From Bin75 sp965212135 (lineage in GTDB: Bacteria > Nitrospirota > Nitrospiria > Nitrospirales > UBA8639), in assembly GCA_965212135.1 (NCBI GenBank), contig OZ243044.1, positions 682,001 through 746,000 of the forward strand: 64,000 bases of DNA, read 5' to 3'. Every line of letters starts with the position of its first letter. The stretch's first letter is position 1. The translations under genes and the position numbers were made by a program. The notes under the pieces were generated by a model. That model was not told where the DNA came from and made no database searches. It saw only the letters and a program-made list of their open reading frames with translations. Positions 8,390 through 16,919 of the stretch are shown in pieces.

Positions 8390-10174
8390 TCAATGCTTCA
8401 CGTACCGGTTCGTAATCGGCATGCGCCGGTCTTTTCCAAGAGCCCTTTGTGTAATTTTTATCCCAATCGGAGCCTGACGGCGTTTATATTCACTACGATC
8501 CACCATGGACATCACGCGCTTGACGGTCCGAGCCGGAAATCCCATTCCGACAGTTTCCTGAAGGGAGCAGTTGTTTTCGACATAGGCCTTCACAATGGGG
8601 TCGAGCACGTCATAGGACGGCAAGATCTCCTGGTCGGTTTGATTGGGCTTCAGTTCAGCCGAAGGCGCTCGGTCAATCATGCGTTGAGGAATCACGGCCG
8701 TGCCATGGTCGCGGACGGCTTTGAGATTCCGGTAACGAGCCAGGTCATAGACCAGGGTTTTTGACACGTCCTTAATCACGGCAAAACCACCCGCCATATC
8801 TCCATACAGCGTGGCATAGCCCACGCTCATTTCGCTCTTATTGCCGGTCGTCAAGACCAAATGGCCAAACTTGTTTGACAAAAGCATCGCAATGGTCCCG
8901 CGGATTCGGGCTTGCAGATTTTCTTCCGCGGCATCGAATGTGCGCCGTCCACACGTTGAAGATAATATTTTCAAGTAGTGCTTCCAGAGACTCGTGATCG
9001 GAATGGTCAACAAACGAACGTGCAGCGCCTTCATCAACGCCTTGGCGTCAACCCGGCTTTCTCTCGAGGTAAAAGGCGAGGGCATGAACACCCCCATCAC
9101 CCGGTCCTGGCCAAGAGCATCGGTGGCAATCACCGACGTAAGGGCTGAATCAATGCCTCCGCTGACGCCGAGTAACACTCGTTGAAAACGATTCTTCCGA
9201 ACGTAGTCGCGCACACCCGTGACCAATGCCTGGTACATCTCCTCCAACTCGTTCAGGAATACGGGAGCGCGCGCAGGCAGAGGCTTTTTCGGTTTCCGCT
9301 GACCGCCCGATGCAAGACGCGCGCGCCTGACGGCATACCGCTGCTTGGTCGCCTGTGTTCGCACCGCGAAGCGCGTACCCCGTCCGGCATCGAAAGACAG
9401 ATCGGCCAACAACAGGTCTTCCTCAAAAGCCTTGGCACACAAGATGACCTTTCCCGTTCGATCAACGATCATACTGTGACCGTCAAACACGACTTCATCC
9501 TGCCCGCCAACCATGTTCGTATAACTCACCACCACGCCGTTTTCCCTGGCTCGTTGCGCCAGGATGCGCGCGCGCGTTCTTGCTTTCCCAAGGTGATAAG
9601 GAGAGGCATTGATGTTCAGAATAAGTTGAGCGCGACCGACGGCCGCCTGATCACGGGTGGGCCCATCGGCATACCAAATGTCCTCACAGATATTCACGCC
9701 AAACCGCACTCCCCGGACTTGGCAGACTAACGCCTTTGTGCCGTGTGAGAAATACCGGCTTTCGTCAAACACTCCATAATTCGGCAGGAACATTTTTTGG
9801 CAGGTGGCCACGAGTTGACGGTCATGAATCACCGCCGCCGCATTAAACACACGTCGGGTTCCGGATGGAACGATTAAGGGGGTCGAATCCCGCACACGAA
9901 GAACCCTGCCCTCTTCAAGATAGCCGGCGACGACGGTGATGCCGTGACATTGACCGATCAACTGCTTGAGGGCTTCACGCGTGGCCTTGAGAAAACTCGG
10001 CTGCAGAACCAAATCTTCAGGGGGATAGCCGGTGACCGCCAATTCTGGAAAAACCGCAATATCCGCTCCGGCCCGGCGTGCCCGCTGAATCCATTTGACC
10101 ATCGCGCGCACGTTCCCATCCACGTCTCCCACGACAGGATTCATTTGGACCATGGCAAGACGGCAGGCAGGCAT
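8390..10174 (-). CDS. nadE: Glutamine-dependent NAD+ synthetase
   Basis: 594 aa. It makes NAD+ from deamido-NAD+ using glutamine as ammonia donor. The N-terminal nitrilase-type amidase shows the catalytic Glu (FPELAVTGYPPEDL), Lys (KMFLPNYGVFDE) and Cys (NICEDIWY). The C-terminal synthetase has the P-loop GVSGGIDSALT. The ATG at 10174 starts the nitrilase domain correctly and follows an AGAGGA; a longer frame back to 10291 would overlap the upstream regulator gene and lacks domain support. Near neighbours are the GAF-ANTAR regulator and glnD. Confidence 0.93.
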   Translation of the reverse strand: MPACRLAMVQMNPVVGDVDGNVRAMVKWIQRARRAGADIAVFPELAVTGYPPEDLVLQPSFLKATREALKQLIGQCHGITVVAGYLEEGRVLRVRDSTPLIVPSGTRRVFNAAAVIHDRQLVATCQKMFLPNYGVFDESRYFSHGTKALVCQVRGVRFGVNICEDIWYADGPTRDQAAVGRAQLILNINASPYHLGKARTRARILAQRARENGVVVSYTNMVGGQDEVVFDGHSMIVDRTGKVILCAKAFEEDLLLADLSFDAGRGTRFAVRTQATKQRYAVRRARLASGGQRKPKKPLPARAPVFLNELEEMYQALVTGVRDYVRKNRFQRVLLGVSGGIDSALTSVIATDALGQDRVMGVFMPSPFTSRESRVDAKALMKALHVRLLTIPITSLWKHYLKILSSTCGRRTFDAAEENLQARIRGTIAMLLSNKFGHLVLTTGNKSEMSVGYATLYGDMAGGFAVIKDVSKTLVYDLARYRNLKAVRDHGTAVIPQRMIDRAPSAELKPNQTDQEILPSYDVLDPIVKAYVENNCSLQETVGMGFPARTVKRVMSMVDRSEYKRRQAPIGIKITQRALGKDRRMPITNRYVKH

Positions 10175-10235
10175 CACAAAAATGTCCTCTTCGCGAACAG
10201 GGACGCGGGAGTTCAACCGTTGCGGTTTTCCCGAT

Positions 10236-11540
10236 TCATTGTCCGGTTGACCGGCCTTCCAACTCTCCGGCCAAAATAATGGCCTCGGCAATTTCTCGCA
10301 TGGACTTTCGCATGTTCATACTTTGACGCTGCATCAGCCTGAAGGCTTCGGCCTCCGACAATTTTCGCGAATGCATGAGATAGCCCTTGGCTCGTTCAAC
10401 GAGTTTTCTTACGGTCAGGGCTTCCCTCATTTCAAAGGATTGTTCCAGGAGCCGAGTATGTTCAATGGCCACCGCGGCCTGGTTCGCAATGGCTTGCATG
10501 ATCTTGATTTCCTTTTCATCAAACGCATGCATCGTAGAGGTATACGTATTGATCACGCCAATAACGTTGTCTTTAATCATCATTGGCACCGAGAGGAGCG
10601 AGCACAACGACTCACGCTTGGCTAAATCCCGGTAGAAAAACTCTTTCTCTTTTTTCACGTCAGCCACGTAAATCGGCCGTTGTTCTTTCACGGCACGTCC
10701 GCTGACGCTCTGCCCGATTTTTACCGGAGGCTTCCGGCGATAGGATTCGCTCAGGCTCTGCGTCGCGGCAATACATAATTTCCCGTCTTCCTCGTCAACG
10801 AGCATGAGAGAACAGACCGTCGAATCCAGCATCTGGGCAGTGGTCGTCACAATCAGGCGAAGAACATCATCAAGCACCCGGTTTGAAGCCACGGTTTCAG
10901 ACACCCGGGAAAGGGTATCCAGTTGCAACGCCTGCCGCCTCATGGCTTCATACAACCTGGCGTTTTCAATCGCGCCGCCGACTTGATTCGCGATCGTTGA
11001 TAACAGCGCGAGTTCGGCATCCTGGTAACGCTTCACCCGTTTGTGCTGCACATTAATGACTCCGATCACGTGGCCTTTTGTGACAATAGGAAGCGACACA
11101 AAAGCCTGGTATCGGTCCTCGGGCAAATTATGAAAAAATTTAAACCTGGGATCATCACTCGCGTTGCGAGGAATCACAACCGGCACCTTTTCTTGTGCCA
11201 CCCATCCCGTAATCCCTTCCCCCAACCCCAGGGAAACCCGACCGATCAGCTTGGGATGAGGATTCTTGGATGATCGCAAAACCAGCTCATCCCGGTTCTC
11301 GGAGAGAAGATACAACAAACAAGAATCGGCCTTCATCACTTTGACCACCACTTCTACGGTGTGCTTCAGGACCGATTCCAAATCAAGCGTGCTGCTAATT
11401 GATTCACTAATACGATACAGCACTTCCACCTCACGCGTTCTTTCACGCAGAATAGCCTGGGCGTCCCTCTTGGCCGGTTTGAGAAGTTTGGAGAGCTGGC
11501 TCATGGGATCAAATGCTCGCAAGACGGTTTCCTGCCTCAA
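10236..11540 (-). CDS. GAF-GAF-ANTAR sensor and RNA-binding antiterminator
   Basis: 434 aa. Two GAF sensor domains are at about residues 51-195 and 220-362, the first preceded by a helical signalling segment. The C-terminus (about 371-424) is an ANTAR domain: VRKLVERAKGYLM, then LSEAEAFRLMQRQS and MREIAEAIILA match its three-helix pattern. ANTAR proteins bind paired hexaloop RNA hairpins and prevent transcription termination, often in nitrogen metabolism genes. The listed start is a TTG at 11540 that overlaps the aroB stop (TTGA) and has GAGG upstream; an ATG at 11504 is an alternative. The ligand is unknown. Its position just before nadE and glnD fits a nitrogen-related role, which is inference. 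Confidence 0.85.
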   Translation of the reverse strand: MRQETVLRAFDPMSQLSKLLKPAKRDAQAILRERTREVEVLYRISESISSTLDLESVLKHTVEVVVKVMKADSCLLYLLSENRDELVLRSSKNPHPKLIGRVSLGLGEGITGWVAQEKVPVVIPRNASDDPRFKFFHNLPEDRYQAFVSLPIVTKGHVIGVINVQHKRVKRYQDAELALLSTIANQVGGAIENARLYEAMRRQALQLDTLSRVSETVASNRVLDDVLRLIVTTTAQMLDSTVCSLMLVDEEDGKLCIAATQSLSESYRRKPPVKIGQSVSGRAVKEQRPIYVADVKKEKEFFYRDLAKRESLCSLLSVPMMIKDNVIGVINTYTSTMHAFDEKEIKIMQAIANQAAVAIEHTRLLEQSFEMREALTVRKLVERAKGYLMHSRKLSEAEAFRLMQRQSMNMRKSMREIAEAIILAGELEGRSTGQ

Positions 11541-12655
11541 GATGCCTCATCGGCATTCTCATGGCAGTGCGCATACCACTGTTTCACGGCATGGCGCTCC
11601 AGAGGCATGACTTGGGCCGTCCCAATCGCCGTGGGAAGCACACAGTGGACGGTTCCTTGAACCACTTTTTTGTCATGACGCATGGCCTCCCATAATTTTG
11701 AAAAACCGTGGGCCGGCATTCGCACGGGAAGGCCCGTTCGCTTGATCAAGTCACGTTGCCGGCGCACAACACCGTAGGGACAGAGCTGCAAGTGATTGGC
11801 CAGAAGGGCTTCATGCACCATGCCAATAGCCACGGCCTCGCCGTGAATATATTTTTTGTACCGCCCCAAGGATTCCAGAGCATGCCCAATGGTATGCCCG
11901 TAATTCAAAATCTGGCGCAGACCGGATTCTCGCTCATCTTTGGCCACTACCATGGCTTTGATCTCGCAACAACGCGTGACCACCTTTTGGACGTCCTCAT
12001 CCTTCATTTCAAGAAGCTGTGCCATTCTTTTTTCTAAAAAGGCAAAAAACGTTTTGTCGGCAATGACCCCATATTTAATCACTTCGGCCAGCCCGGCCAG
12101 CCATTCCCGCCTTGGGAGCGTGTGCAACGTGTTCGTATCAGACAACACGAGGACAGGCTGATAATACGCGCCAATCAAATTTTTTCCCAGAGGATGGTTC
12201 ACCCCGGTTTTCCCGCCCACACTGGAATCCACCTGTGCCACAAGCGTGGTGGCCACCTGAACAAACGGGATTCCACGAAGATAGAGGGACGCGGCGAATC
12301 CGGTAAGATCCCCAATCACCCCGCCACCCAAGGCCACTAGCACCGACCGGCGTTCAAAGCGATGCTTGACCAACTCATCCACGATAGACGACGCGCACCG
12401 AAGCGTTTTGGCCCGCTCGCCAACCGGAACGCGGACCATGTGGCATGTGAATCCAGCTTGCACAATCGCCTTTTTCAGAGAGGCTCCATAGAAACGTTCA
12501 AGCGTCGGATTGGTCACGACTCCAACATGGCCGGCAAATCCCAACGAGTGTAAATGCCACCCAAGCTGGTGAATGACACCGGGACCAATCACGACATTGT
12601 AGCTTCGCTTGCCGAGGCCGACTTTGACCGTTTGGGGTTTATGACGTTGACCCAT
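11537..12655 (-). CDS. aroB: 3-dehydroquinate synthase
   Basis: 372 aa. The second shikimate-pathway enzyme, converting DAHP to 3-dehydroquinate with NAD+ and a divalent metal. Visible motifs: the NAD-binding ALGGGVIGDLTGFAASLY, the substrate region VDSSVGGKTGVNHPLGKN, and the metal-ligand segments LAEVIKYGVI and NYGHTIGHALE. The ATG at 12655 has GGAG upstream and gives the normal family length; the frame extends to 12739 without a conserved sequence. It follows aroC in the same direction, and its stop overlaps the start of the GAF-ANTAR gene. Confidence 0.95.
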   Translation of the reverse strand: MGQRHKPQTVKVGLGKRSYNVVIGPGVIHQLGWHLHSLGFAGHVGVVTNPTLERFYGASLKKAIVQAGFTCHMVRVPVGERAKTLRCASSIVDELVKHRFERRSVLVALGGGVIGDLTGFAASLYLRGIPFVQVATTLVAQVDSSVGGKTGVNHPLGKNLIGAYYQPVLVLSDTNTLHTLPRREWLAGLAEVIKYGVIADKTFFAFLEKRMAQLLEMKDEDVQKVVTRCCEIKAMVVAKDERESGLRQILNYGHTIGHALESLGRYKKYIHGEAVAIGMVHEALLANHLQLCPYGVVRRQRDLIKRTGLPVRMPAHGFSKLWEAMRHDKKVVQGTVHCVLPTAIGTAQVMPLERHAVKQWYAHCHENADEAS

Positions 12656-12745
12656 GACGAACTCCGCCTTGAGGTTGTCCGACTGCGCAACTGAATTGGC
12701 GCACGTCCACTGCGGGAAGCCCCGGTGCAACCAGCGCACCGAGGT

Positions 12746-13906
12746 TTAAAAATTCTTCACGTATTCCTGGTAGGCATCGAAATTTCGTTTCATTTCATCC
12801 AGACTATCGCCACTGAATTTTTCCAACATGGCGTTGGCCATTTCATAGGCAATGACGGCTTCTCCCACCACGCCGGCGGCGGGAACCGTACAGATATCAG
12901 AACGTTCCACCGTGGCGTCAAAGGGCTCCTTCGTTTGGATATCAACGCTCTGCTTGGGTTGATACAACGTGGCAATCGGTTTCATCGCCACCCGCAAGAC
13001 AATGGGTTCCCCATTGCTGATGCCGCCCTCCAGTCCCCCGGCGCGATTGGTCTTTCGTGCAAAGCCCGGACCGGTCGTGCCGGGATAAATATCGTCGTGG
13101 ACCTCAGATCCAAACCGACGAGCCGACTCAAATCCCATGCCGATTTCCACGCCTTTCATGGCCTGGATACTCATCGCCGCCATGGCTAAGCGTGCGCTTA
13201 AGCGCCGGTCCCACTGCACGTAACTTCCCAAACCGACGGGAGGATTGAGCACCACGACTTCGAAGATTCCACCCAGGGAGTCGCCTTTACGTTTCGCTGA
13301 TCGGATTTGCTCAATCATCTTTTCACCGGCCTCGGCATCAGCACACCGAACTTGAGACTGCTCGGCACGTTCATAGGCAGCCAGGTAATCAGAGACCGCC
13401 AGAGCCGTCACGGATCCAATGCGGACGGTATAACTCACCACCCGCATGTTGAATGGCGATAACAGGGCCTTGGCCACGGCGCCGACGGCCACCCGGACAG
13501 CCGTTTCTCTTGCACTGGCCTTTTCCAGCACGTTGCGAATATCCCGATGCCCATATTTAATCGCACCAACCAGATCAGCGTGACCGGGCCGTGGACGAGT
13601 CACGACTCGTTCCGTCGCCGGGGGACCAGGTTCCACGGACATCACTTCCTTCCAGTTCTCCCAGTCCCGATTCCCAACCAACAACCCCAAAGGATTGCCC
13701 AGGGTCTTCCCTTGGCGGACTCCACAGTAGAATTCCACCTGATCCTTTTCAATGCGCATTCGGCCTCCTCGGCCGTATCCTCCCTGCCTTCTTGCTAAAT
13801 CCTGATTGACCATATCCGCCGTAAGAGGAAGGCCGGCAGGAACCCCTTCCAGCACAGCCATCAAACCTTTTCCATGTGATTCACCGGCATTTAGATAACG
13901 TAACAT
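12746..13906 (-). CDS. aroC: Chorismate synthase
   Basis: 386 aa. It converts EPSP to chorismate using reduced FMN, the last common step of aromatic amino acid synthesis. Family signatures: GESHGKGLMAVLEGVPAGL at the N-terminus, RRQGGYGRGGRM, the RPGHADLVGAIKYG segment and GGISNGEPIV. The start ATG has AGGTGG upstream. It lies between pilP and aroB; in many Proteobacteria the equivalent place after pilQ holds aroK-aroB. Confidence 0.96.
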   Translation of the reverse strand: MLRYLNAGESHGKGLMAVLEGVPAGLPLTADMVNQDLARRQGGYGRGGRMRIEKDQVEFYCGVRQGKTLGNPLGLLVGNRDWENWKEVMSVEPGPPATERVVTRPRPGHADLVGAIKYGHRDIRNVLEKASARETAVRVAVGAVAKALLSPFNMRVVSYTVRIGSVTALAVSDYLAAYERAEQSQVRCADAEAGEKMIEQIRSAKRKGDSLGGIFEVVVLNPPVGLGSYVQWDRRLSARLAMAAMSIQAMKGVEIGMGFESARRFGSEVHDDIYPGTTGPGFARKTNRAGGLEGGISNGEPIVLRVAMKPIATLYQPKQSVDIQTKEPFDATVERSDICTVPAAGVVGEAVIAYEMANAMLEKFSGDSLDEMKRNFDAYQEYVKNF

Positions 13907-14096
13907 TTTCCACCTGCATCAGAGACTGAAAAAACAGAGTGCCCGCATCATTGACCATGTCTCGCTACACCCTCCGTGCACTATGCACGCCATCCCGCTT
14001 GCCCTTCCGACGCGAACACGCGGGGGCGTCTCTCGGGACGGGAGACTTTTGCTCGGAAAGCGGTACACGCTTCTCTTTTACTTGCCCAGCACATAC
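13907..14096 (-). other. Non-coding gap between pilP and aroC with small palindromes
   Basis: No convincing gene is seen. It holds a perfect inverted repeat CGTGCA-CTA-TGCACG at 13975-13989 and the outer copy of a 19-base tandem repeat at 14078-14096. No clear -35/-10 pair or terminator was found, so aroC may be read through from the pil genes. The palindrome could be an operator, but nothing ties it to a regulator. Confidence 0.35.
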
Positions 14097-14115
14097 TCAC
14101 TTGTCCAGCACATAC
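14078..14115. repeat. 19-bp tandem duplication at the pilP stop codon
   Basis: Units 14078-14096 and 14097-14115 are adjacent and differ at two positions. The inner unit encodes the last residues of PilP (YVLDK and stop). The outer copy is out of frame with it, since 19 is not a multiple of three. Confidence 0.75.
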
Positions 14116-14564
14116 GTTCTGTCAGGTTGCGACCGCGCACCCGCCTTTCCCTCCAACGCTGAAAGGGTCACCTCTTGATCCGTGATACGTTTGACAACTT
14201 GAGAGTACGCTGAAAGGACTTGTCCTTCCAGCACGATCAGTCGCTCCCCGTTCTCAAATTCCAAAAGAGCCAAATGACCTTGAGGGGAAGAAAGAATTCC
14301 TCTTACCCACACGCTTTGGCGGTCAGGTTCTGTCTTCTGTATGGAAGGAGGGGCTTCTTTCCGGGAAAGCGATTTCGGCACAAAAGGATCGCGATAGCTG
14401 TTGGAACGATACCGAAACACGTCATTCGTATGGTTCAACTGAGTGGTGAGAAAAAACGCATCTTTCGTCGCGTCGGGTTGATCGGCATGCACGTGCGAGG
14501 CGAACCAGTGCCCCCAACCCAACAACATGAAGACCATGAAGACAGTTGAGACAAGACTGGACAT
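14097..14564 (-). CDS. pilP: Type IV pilus assembly protein PilP
   Basis: 155 aa. PilP is a periplasmic inner-membrane-linked protein that connects the PilN/PilO complex to the PilQ secretin. After a hydrophobic N-terminus comes the typical YRDPFVP segment, then a small beta domain (VWVRGILSSPQGHLALLEFENG...LEGQVL). I chose ATG 14564, which starts the signal-like segment; a GTG at 14600 would add 12 residues and overlap pilO. The gene ends the pilMNOP run, and no pilQ follows; aroC comes next. Confidence 0.8.
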   Translation of the reverse strand: MSSLVSTVFMVFMLLGWGHWFASHVHADQPDATKDAFFLTTQLNHTNDVFRYRSNSYRDPFVPKSLSRKEAPPSIQKTEPDRQSVWVRGILSSPQGHLALLEFENGERLIVLEGQVLSAYSQVVKRITDQEVTLSALEGKAGARSQPDRTYVLDK

Positions 14565-14586
14565 CGTGCGCTTATTGCATCGTCTG

Positions 14587-15210
14587 TTAACTTGTGACAC
14601 GCTCTGACACGCGTTGCCCTGGTCGTGCAGGTGCCGTCGCCTGAAATCCGATCAGTTCAAACGAGGCTTGAATGCCGTTCTCCGGATTTTCCGCACTGTC
14701 CTCCAGGACTTGATAATCCATTGACCGCACAATCAACGTTTTAGGCAGCGTCTGCAATGCTTCAAGAAAACGTGCCAAAGCATGATACCGCCCCTCTACA
14801 TAGAGCCGAAGCGTGACTCGATTCAAATCAGTTTCTGGAACAGGCACGGATTCTTCCGGTTTCCAGGACTTGAGCGTGACACCAACAGATTGAGCCGTGT
14901 CGGCTATCTCCGTCAGCAGTTGCTCAATGGGCACATGAATCCCCAACAACCTTTTTTGTGATTCGACTTGGGATTGCAGGCCGCCCGTTTCGCCTTTGAG
15001 ACGATCCAGGCGATGCTGTTGCTCATCAATCCCGGCAAGCCGATGGTCCAACGATTGAAGGGTTTGTTGAAAAGCCTGAATGCGTTGACGTTGAGGATCG
15101 ATGACGAACTGAAACACGATGATAGATACGAACCCCGTCAAGAGAAACAGGAGGGCAAGTTTGTGGACCCTGCCCGTGTCTTCCACCCAATCCAGAACGA
15201 TGTCAACCAT
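14587..15210 (-). CDS. pilO: Type IV pilus inner-membrane protein PilO
   Basis: 207 aa. One N-terminal membrane helix (about residues 18-38: LALLFLLTGFVSIIVFQFV), then a coiled-coil stretch rich in Gln/Leu/Arg and a C-terminal ferredoxin-like domain with the PilO pattern (VGVTLKSWKPEESVP, LRLYVEGRYHALARFLEAL). PilO pairs with PilN to form the alignment subcomplex. The ATG at 15210 overlaps the pilN stop by 8 bases; the frame extends 8 residues further without support. Confidence 0.88.
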   Translation of the reverse strand: MVDIVLDWVEDTGRVHKLALLFLLTGFVSIIVFQFVIDPQRQRIQAFQQTLQSLDHRLAGIDEQQHRLDRLKGETGGLQSQVESQKRLLGIHVPIEQLLTEIADTAQSVGVTLKSWKPEESVPVPETDLNRVTLRLYVEGRYHALARFLEALQTLPKTLIVRSMDYQVLEDSAENPENGIQASFELIGFQATAPARPGQRVSERVTS

Positions 15211-15763
15211 GATCCGCCGAGTCCATAGCCACATTCATCGAAAATCGAAAGAGTGCCGGCTGCGTCACGTGGGCCTGAATCTCAAAAACGCTCACGGGGC
15301 CCAGCATATCGGTGTTTTCCAAATCCCTGGCGAGTGCCAAAATACCCGCATGGGACAGGGCGACACCCGACAACGTGATCCTGGCACCTTTCGCCTGAAG
15401 CCGGCGTAGCCAAATGTCCAAAGGATCAACCACTTGACTGATCACCGACAAAAGACGAATTGGTCTCTCACGCTCCGTTGTCAGCGCTTTGAGGTGTTGG
15501 TGTTCAGCCAACAGAGTGTTTCGCTGCTCCTGAAACACAAGAATCCTGTCCTGGTGCTGCTGCATCACCGCAAGATGTGTCTGTCTGTCATGGATGGCCC
15601 GTTCAAGCCGTTGGACGGCTTGACTGCCGTCAACCGCCATCCACCCCCAAACCAAAAAGACGGATATCAGGACGACTATCCCGACCAGCAACTCTGATAC
15701 GGAACGCCGATGACCCCGTCGTTTATCGTGTCGTTGACCTTTCAGCAGATTAATACTGACCAT
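15203..15763 (-). CDS. pilN: Type IV pilus inner-membrane protein PilN
   Basis: 186 aa. It begins with the cytoplasmic INLLKGQ motif that binds PilM. A membrane helix (about residues 26-42, ELLVGIVVLISVFLVWG) follows, then a coiled coil and a C-terminal periplasmic domain (LWIRLQAK-type LRRLQAKGARITLSG, FEIQAHV). The ATG at 15763 has GAGG 7 bases upstream and lies inside the pilM 3' end; another ATG at 15775 is in frame but puts INLL too far from the start. Confidence 0.88.
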   Translation of the reverse strand: MVSINLLKGQRHDKRRGHRRSVSELLVGIVVLISVFLVWGWMAVDGSQAVQRLERAIHDRQTHLAVMQQHQDRILVFQEQRNTLLAEHQHLKALTTERERPIRLLSVISQVVDPLDIWLRRLQAKGARITLSGVALSHAGILALARDLENTDMLGPVSVFEIQAHVTQPALFRFSMNVAMDSADHG

Positions 15764-16919
15764 GATTATCCTCATGGAGGGCCAAGCCTAAAGCCACGCC
15801 TCCGAGATGGGCCGACTCTGACAGGGCTTCCAACTCTGTCTGATTCGCCGTATAGTCGATTCCGTCAAAAGGATTAAAGGCTATCGTGGGAATCGCCAAC
15901 GCTTCTTGCAATTCACGGCGCAGTTGTTCGTGTTTCGATTGTCCGCCGCAAAGAAAAATCTTGTCTATACGGGGTTCCGGGTAACGCTCCAGGACCGACT
16001 CCACACAACATTTCACTTCACTGACGATTCCCCCAAAAGAAGGCGGCTGCAATGGCCCATCCTGCGGGGTATGTTGCGCGACAACGGCCTCCTGGGTGCA
16101 GGCTTCTGAATTGGCTGTTTGAATTGAGCGAATTTCCTCAAAGCTCATGTCTCGCACCAGGAGGGGATCTTCATTGCCCACAAACGCGAGATTCATTCCG
16201 CTTGCTCCCACGTTGACGATGCCGAACGACCGCCCTCTGCAGGCGAGACTTTTCCCCATCATCATATTCATCAACGCCAGACCATCAACGTCACAGACAA
16301 TCGGGTGTAGCCCAACCTCTTCCAATACCGTTTTCCGGCTTTCCACCGCCTGTTGCTTGACGGCCACAAGCAACAACTCCATATCGTCCGATGCCGGCCT
16401 GTGTCGGGAAGACGGCAGGACCCAATAATCAAAATAGATGTCACGCATGGCATAGGGAATGTATTGATGACCTTGCCACGTCAAATATTCGTCAAGAGCA
16501 TCTTCCTCGACGCCGGACAGGCAGATCCGCTTTACGATCACCGACGGTCCGGATACAGAAATGGCAACAGGACTGTCGAACAACTCCAGCTCCCGAATCA
16601 GATCAAGAAGCGCGGTTTTGAGCTTGTGGGGATTCTGGACAAGGACGCCGTCAACAACTTCCGGGTCAAGCTCCCGCCATCCGAACCGTTTCATCCGGTA
16701 CCGGATTCCCTGTCGTTCAAGCTGAATGATCTTGATTGCGGAAGAACCAATATCCAATCCCACGCACGTTTGCGGTCCTGCAAACAAGCGTGTCCATTTC
16801 TTGAATCGTCTCATTCGTGGAGACTGAACACGAGGATTGGTTGTACGGGGATGCCCTGAGAGCCGTTTAGGGGCTTGAATCTTTTCGCCATCATTATCCT
16901 GCGGCTCATGATTCACCAT
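15750..16919 (-). CDS. pilM: Type IV pilus actin-like ATPase PilM with an N-terminal extension
   Basis: 389 aa. FtsA/actin-like cytoplasmic protein that binds the PilN N-terminus. The phosphate-1 motif GLDIGSSAIKIIQL, the WQGHQYIPYA segment, VNVGASGMNLAF and the C-terminal KIFLCGGQSK are typical. The likely ATG at 16919 overlaps the rpoN stop by 14 bases and has AGAGAG upstream. This gives about 50 hydrophilic residues ahead of the core, where most PilM proteins have about ten. An internal ATG at 16814 would give the usual length but has no visible Shine-Dalgarno. Confidence 0.87.
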   Translation of the reverse strand: MVNHEPQDNDGEKIQAPKRLSGHPRTTNPRVQSPRMRRFKKWTRLFAGPQTCVGLDIGSSAIKIIQLERQGIRYRMKRFGWRELDPEVVDGVLVQNPHKLKTALLDLIRELELFDSPVAISVSGPSVIVKRICLSGVEEDALDEYLTWQGHQYIPYAMRDIYFDYWVLPSSRHRPASDDMELLLVAVKQQAVESRKTVLEEVGLHPIVCDVDGLALMNMMMGKSLACRGRSFGIVNVGASGMNLAFVGNEDPLLVRDMSFEEIRSIQTANSEACTQEAVVAQHTPQDGPLQPPSFGGIVSEVKCCVESVLERYPEPRIDKIFLCGGQSKHEQLRRELQEALAIPTIAFNPFDGIDYTANQTELEALSESAHLGGVALGLALHEDNHGQY

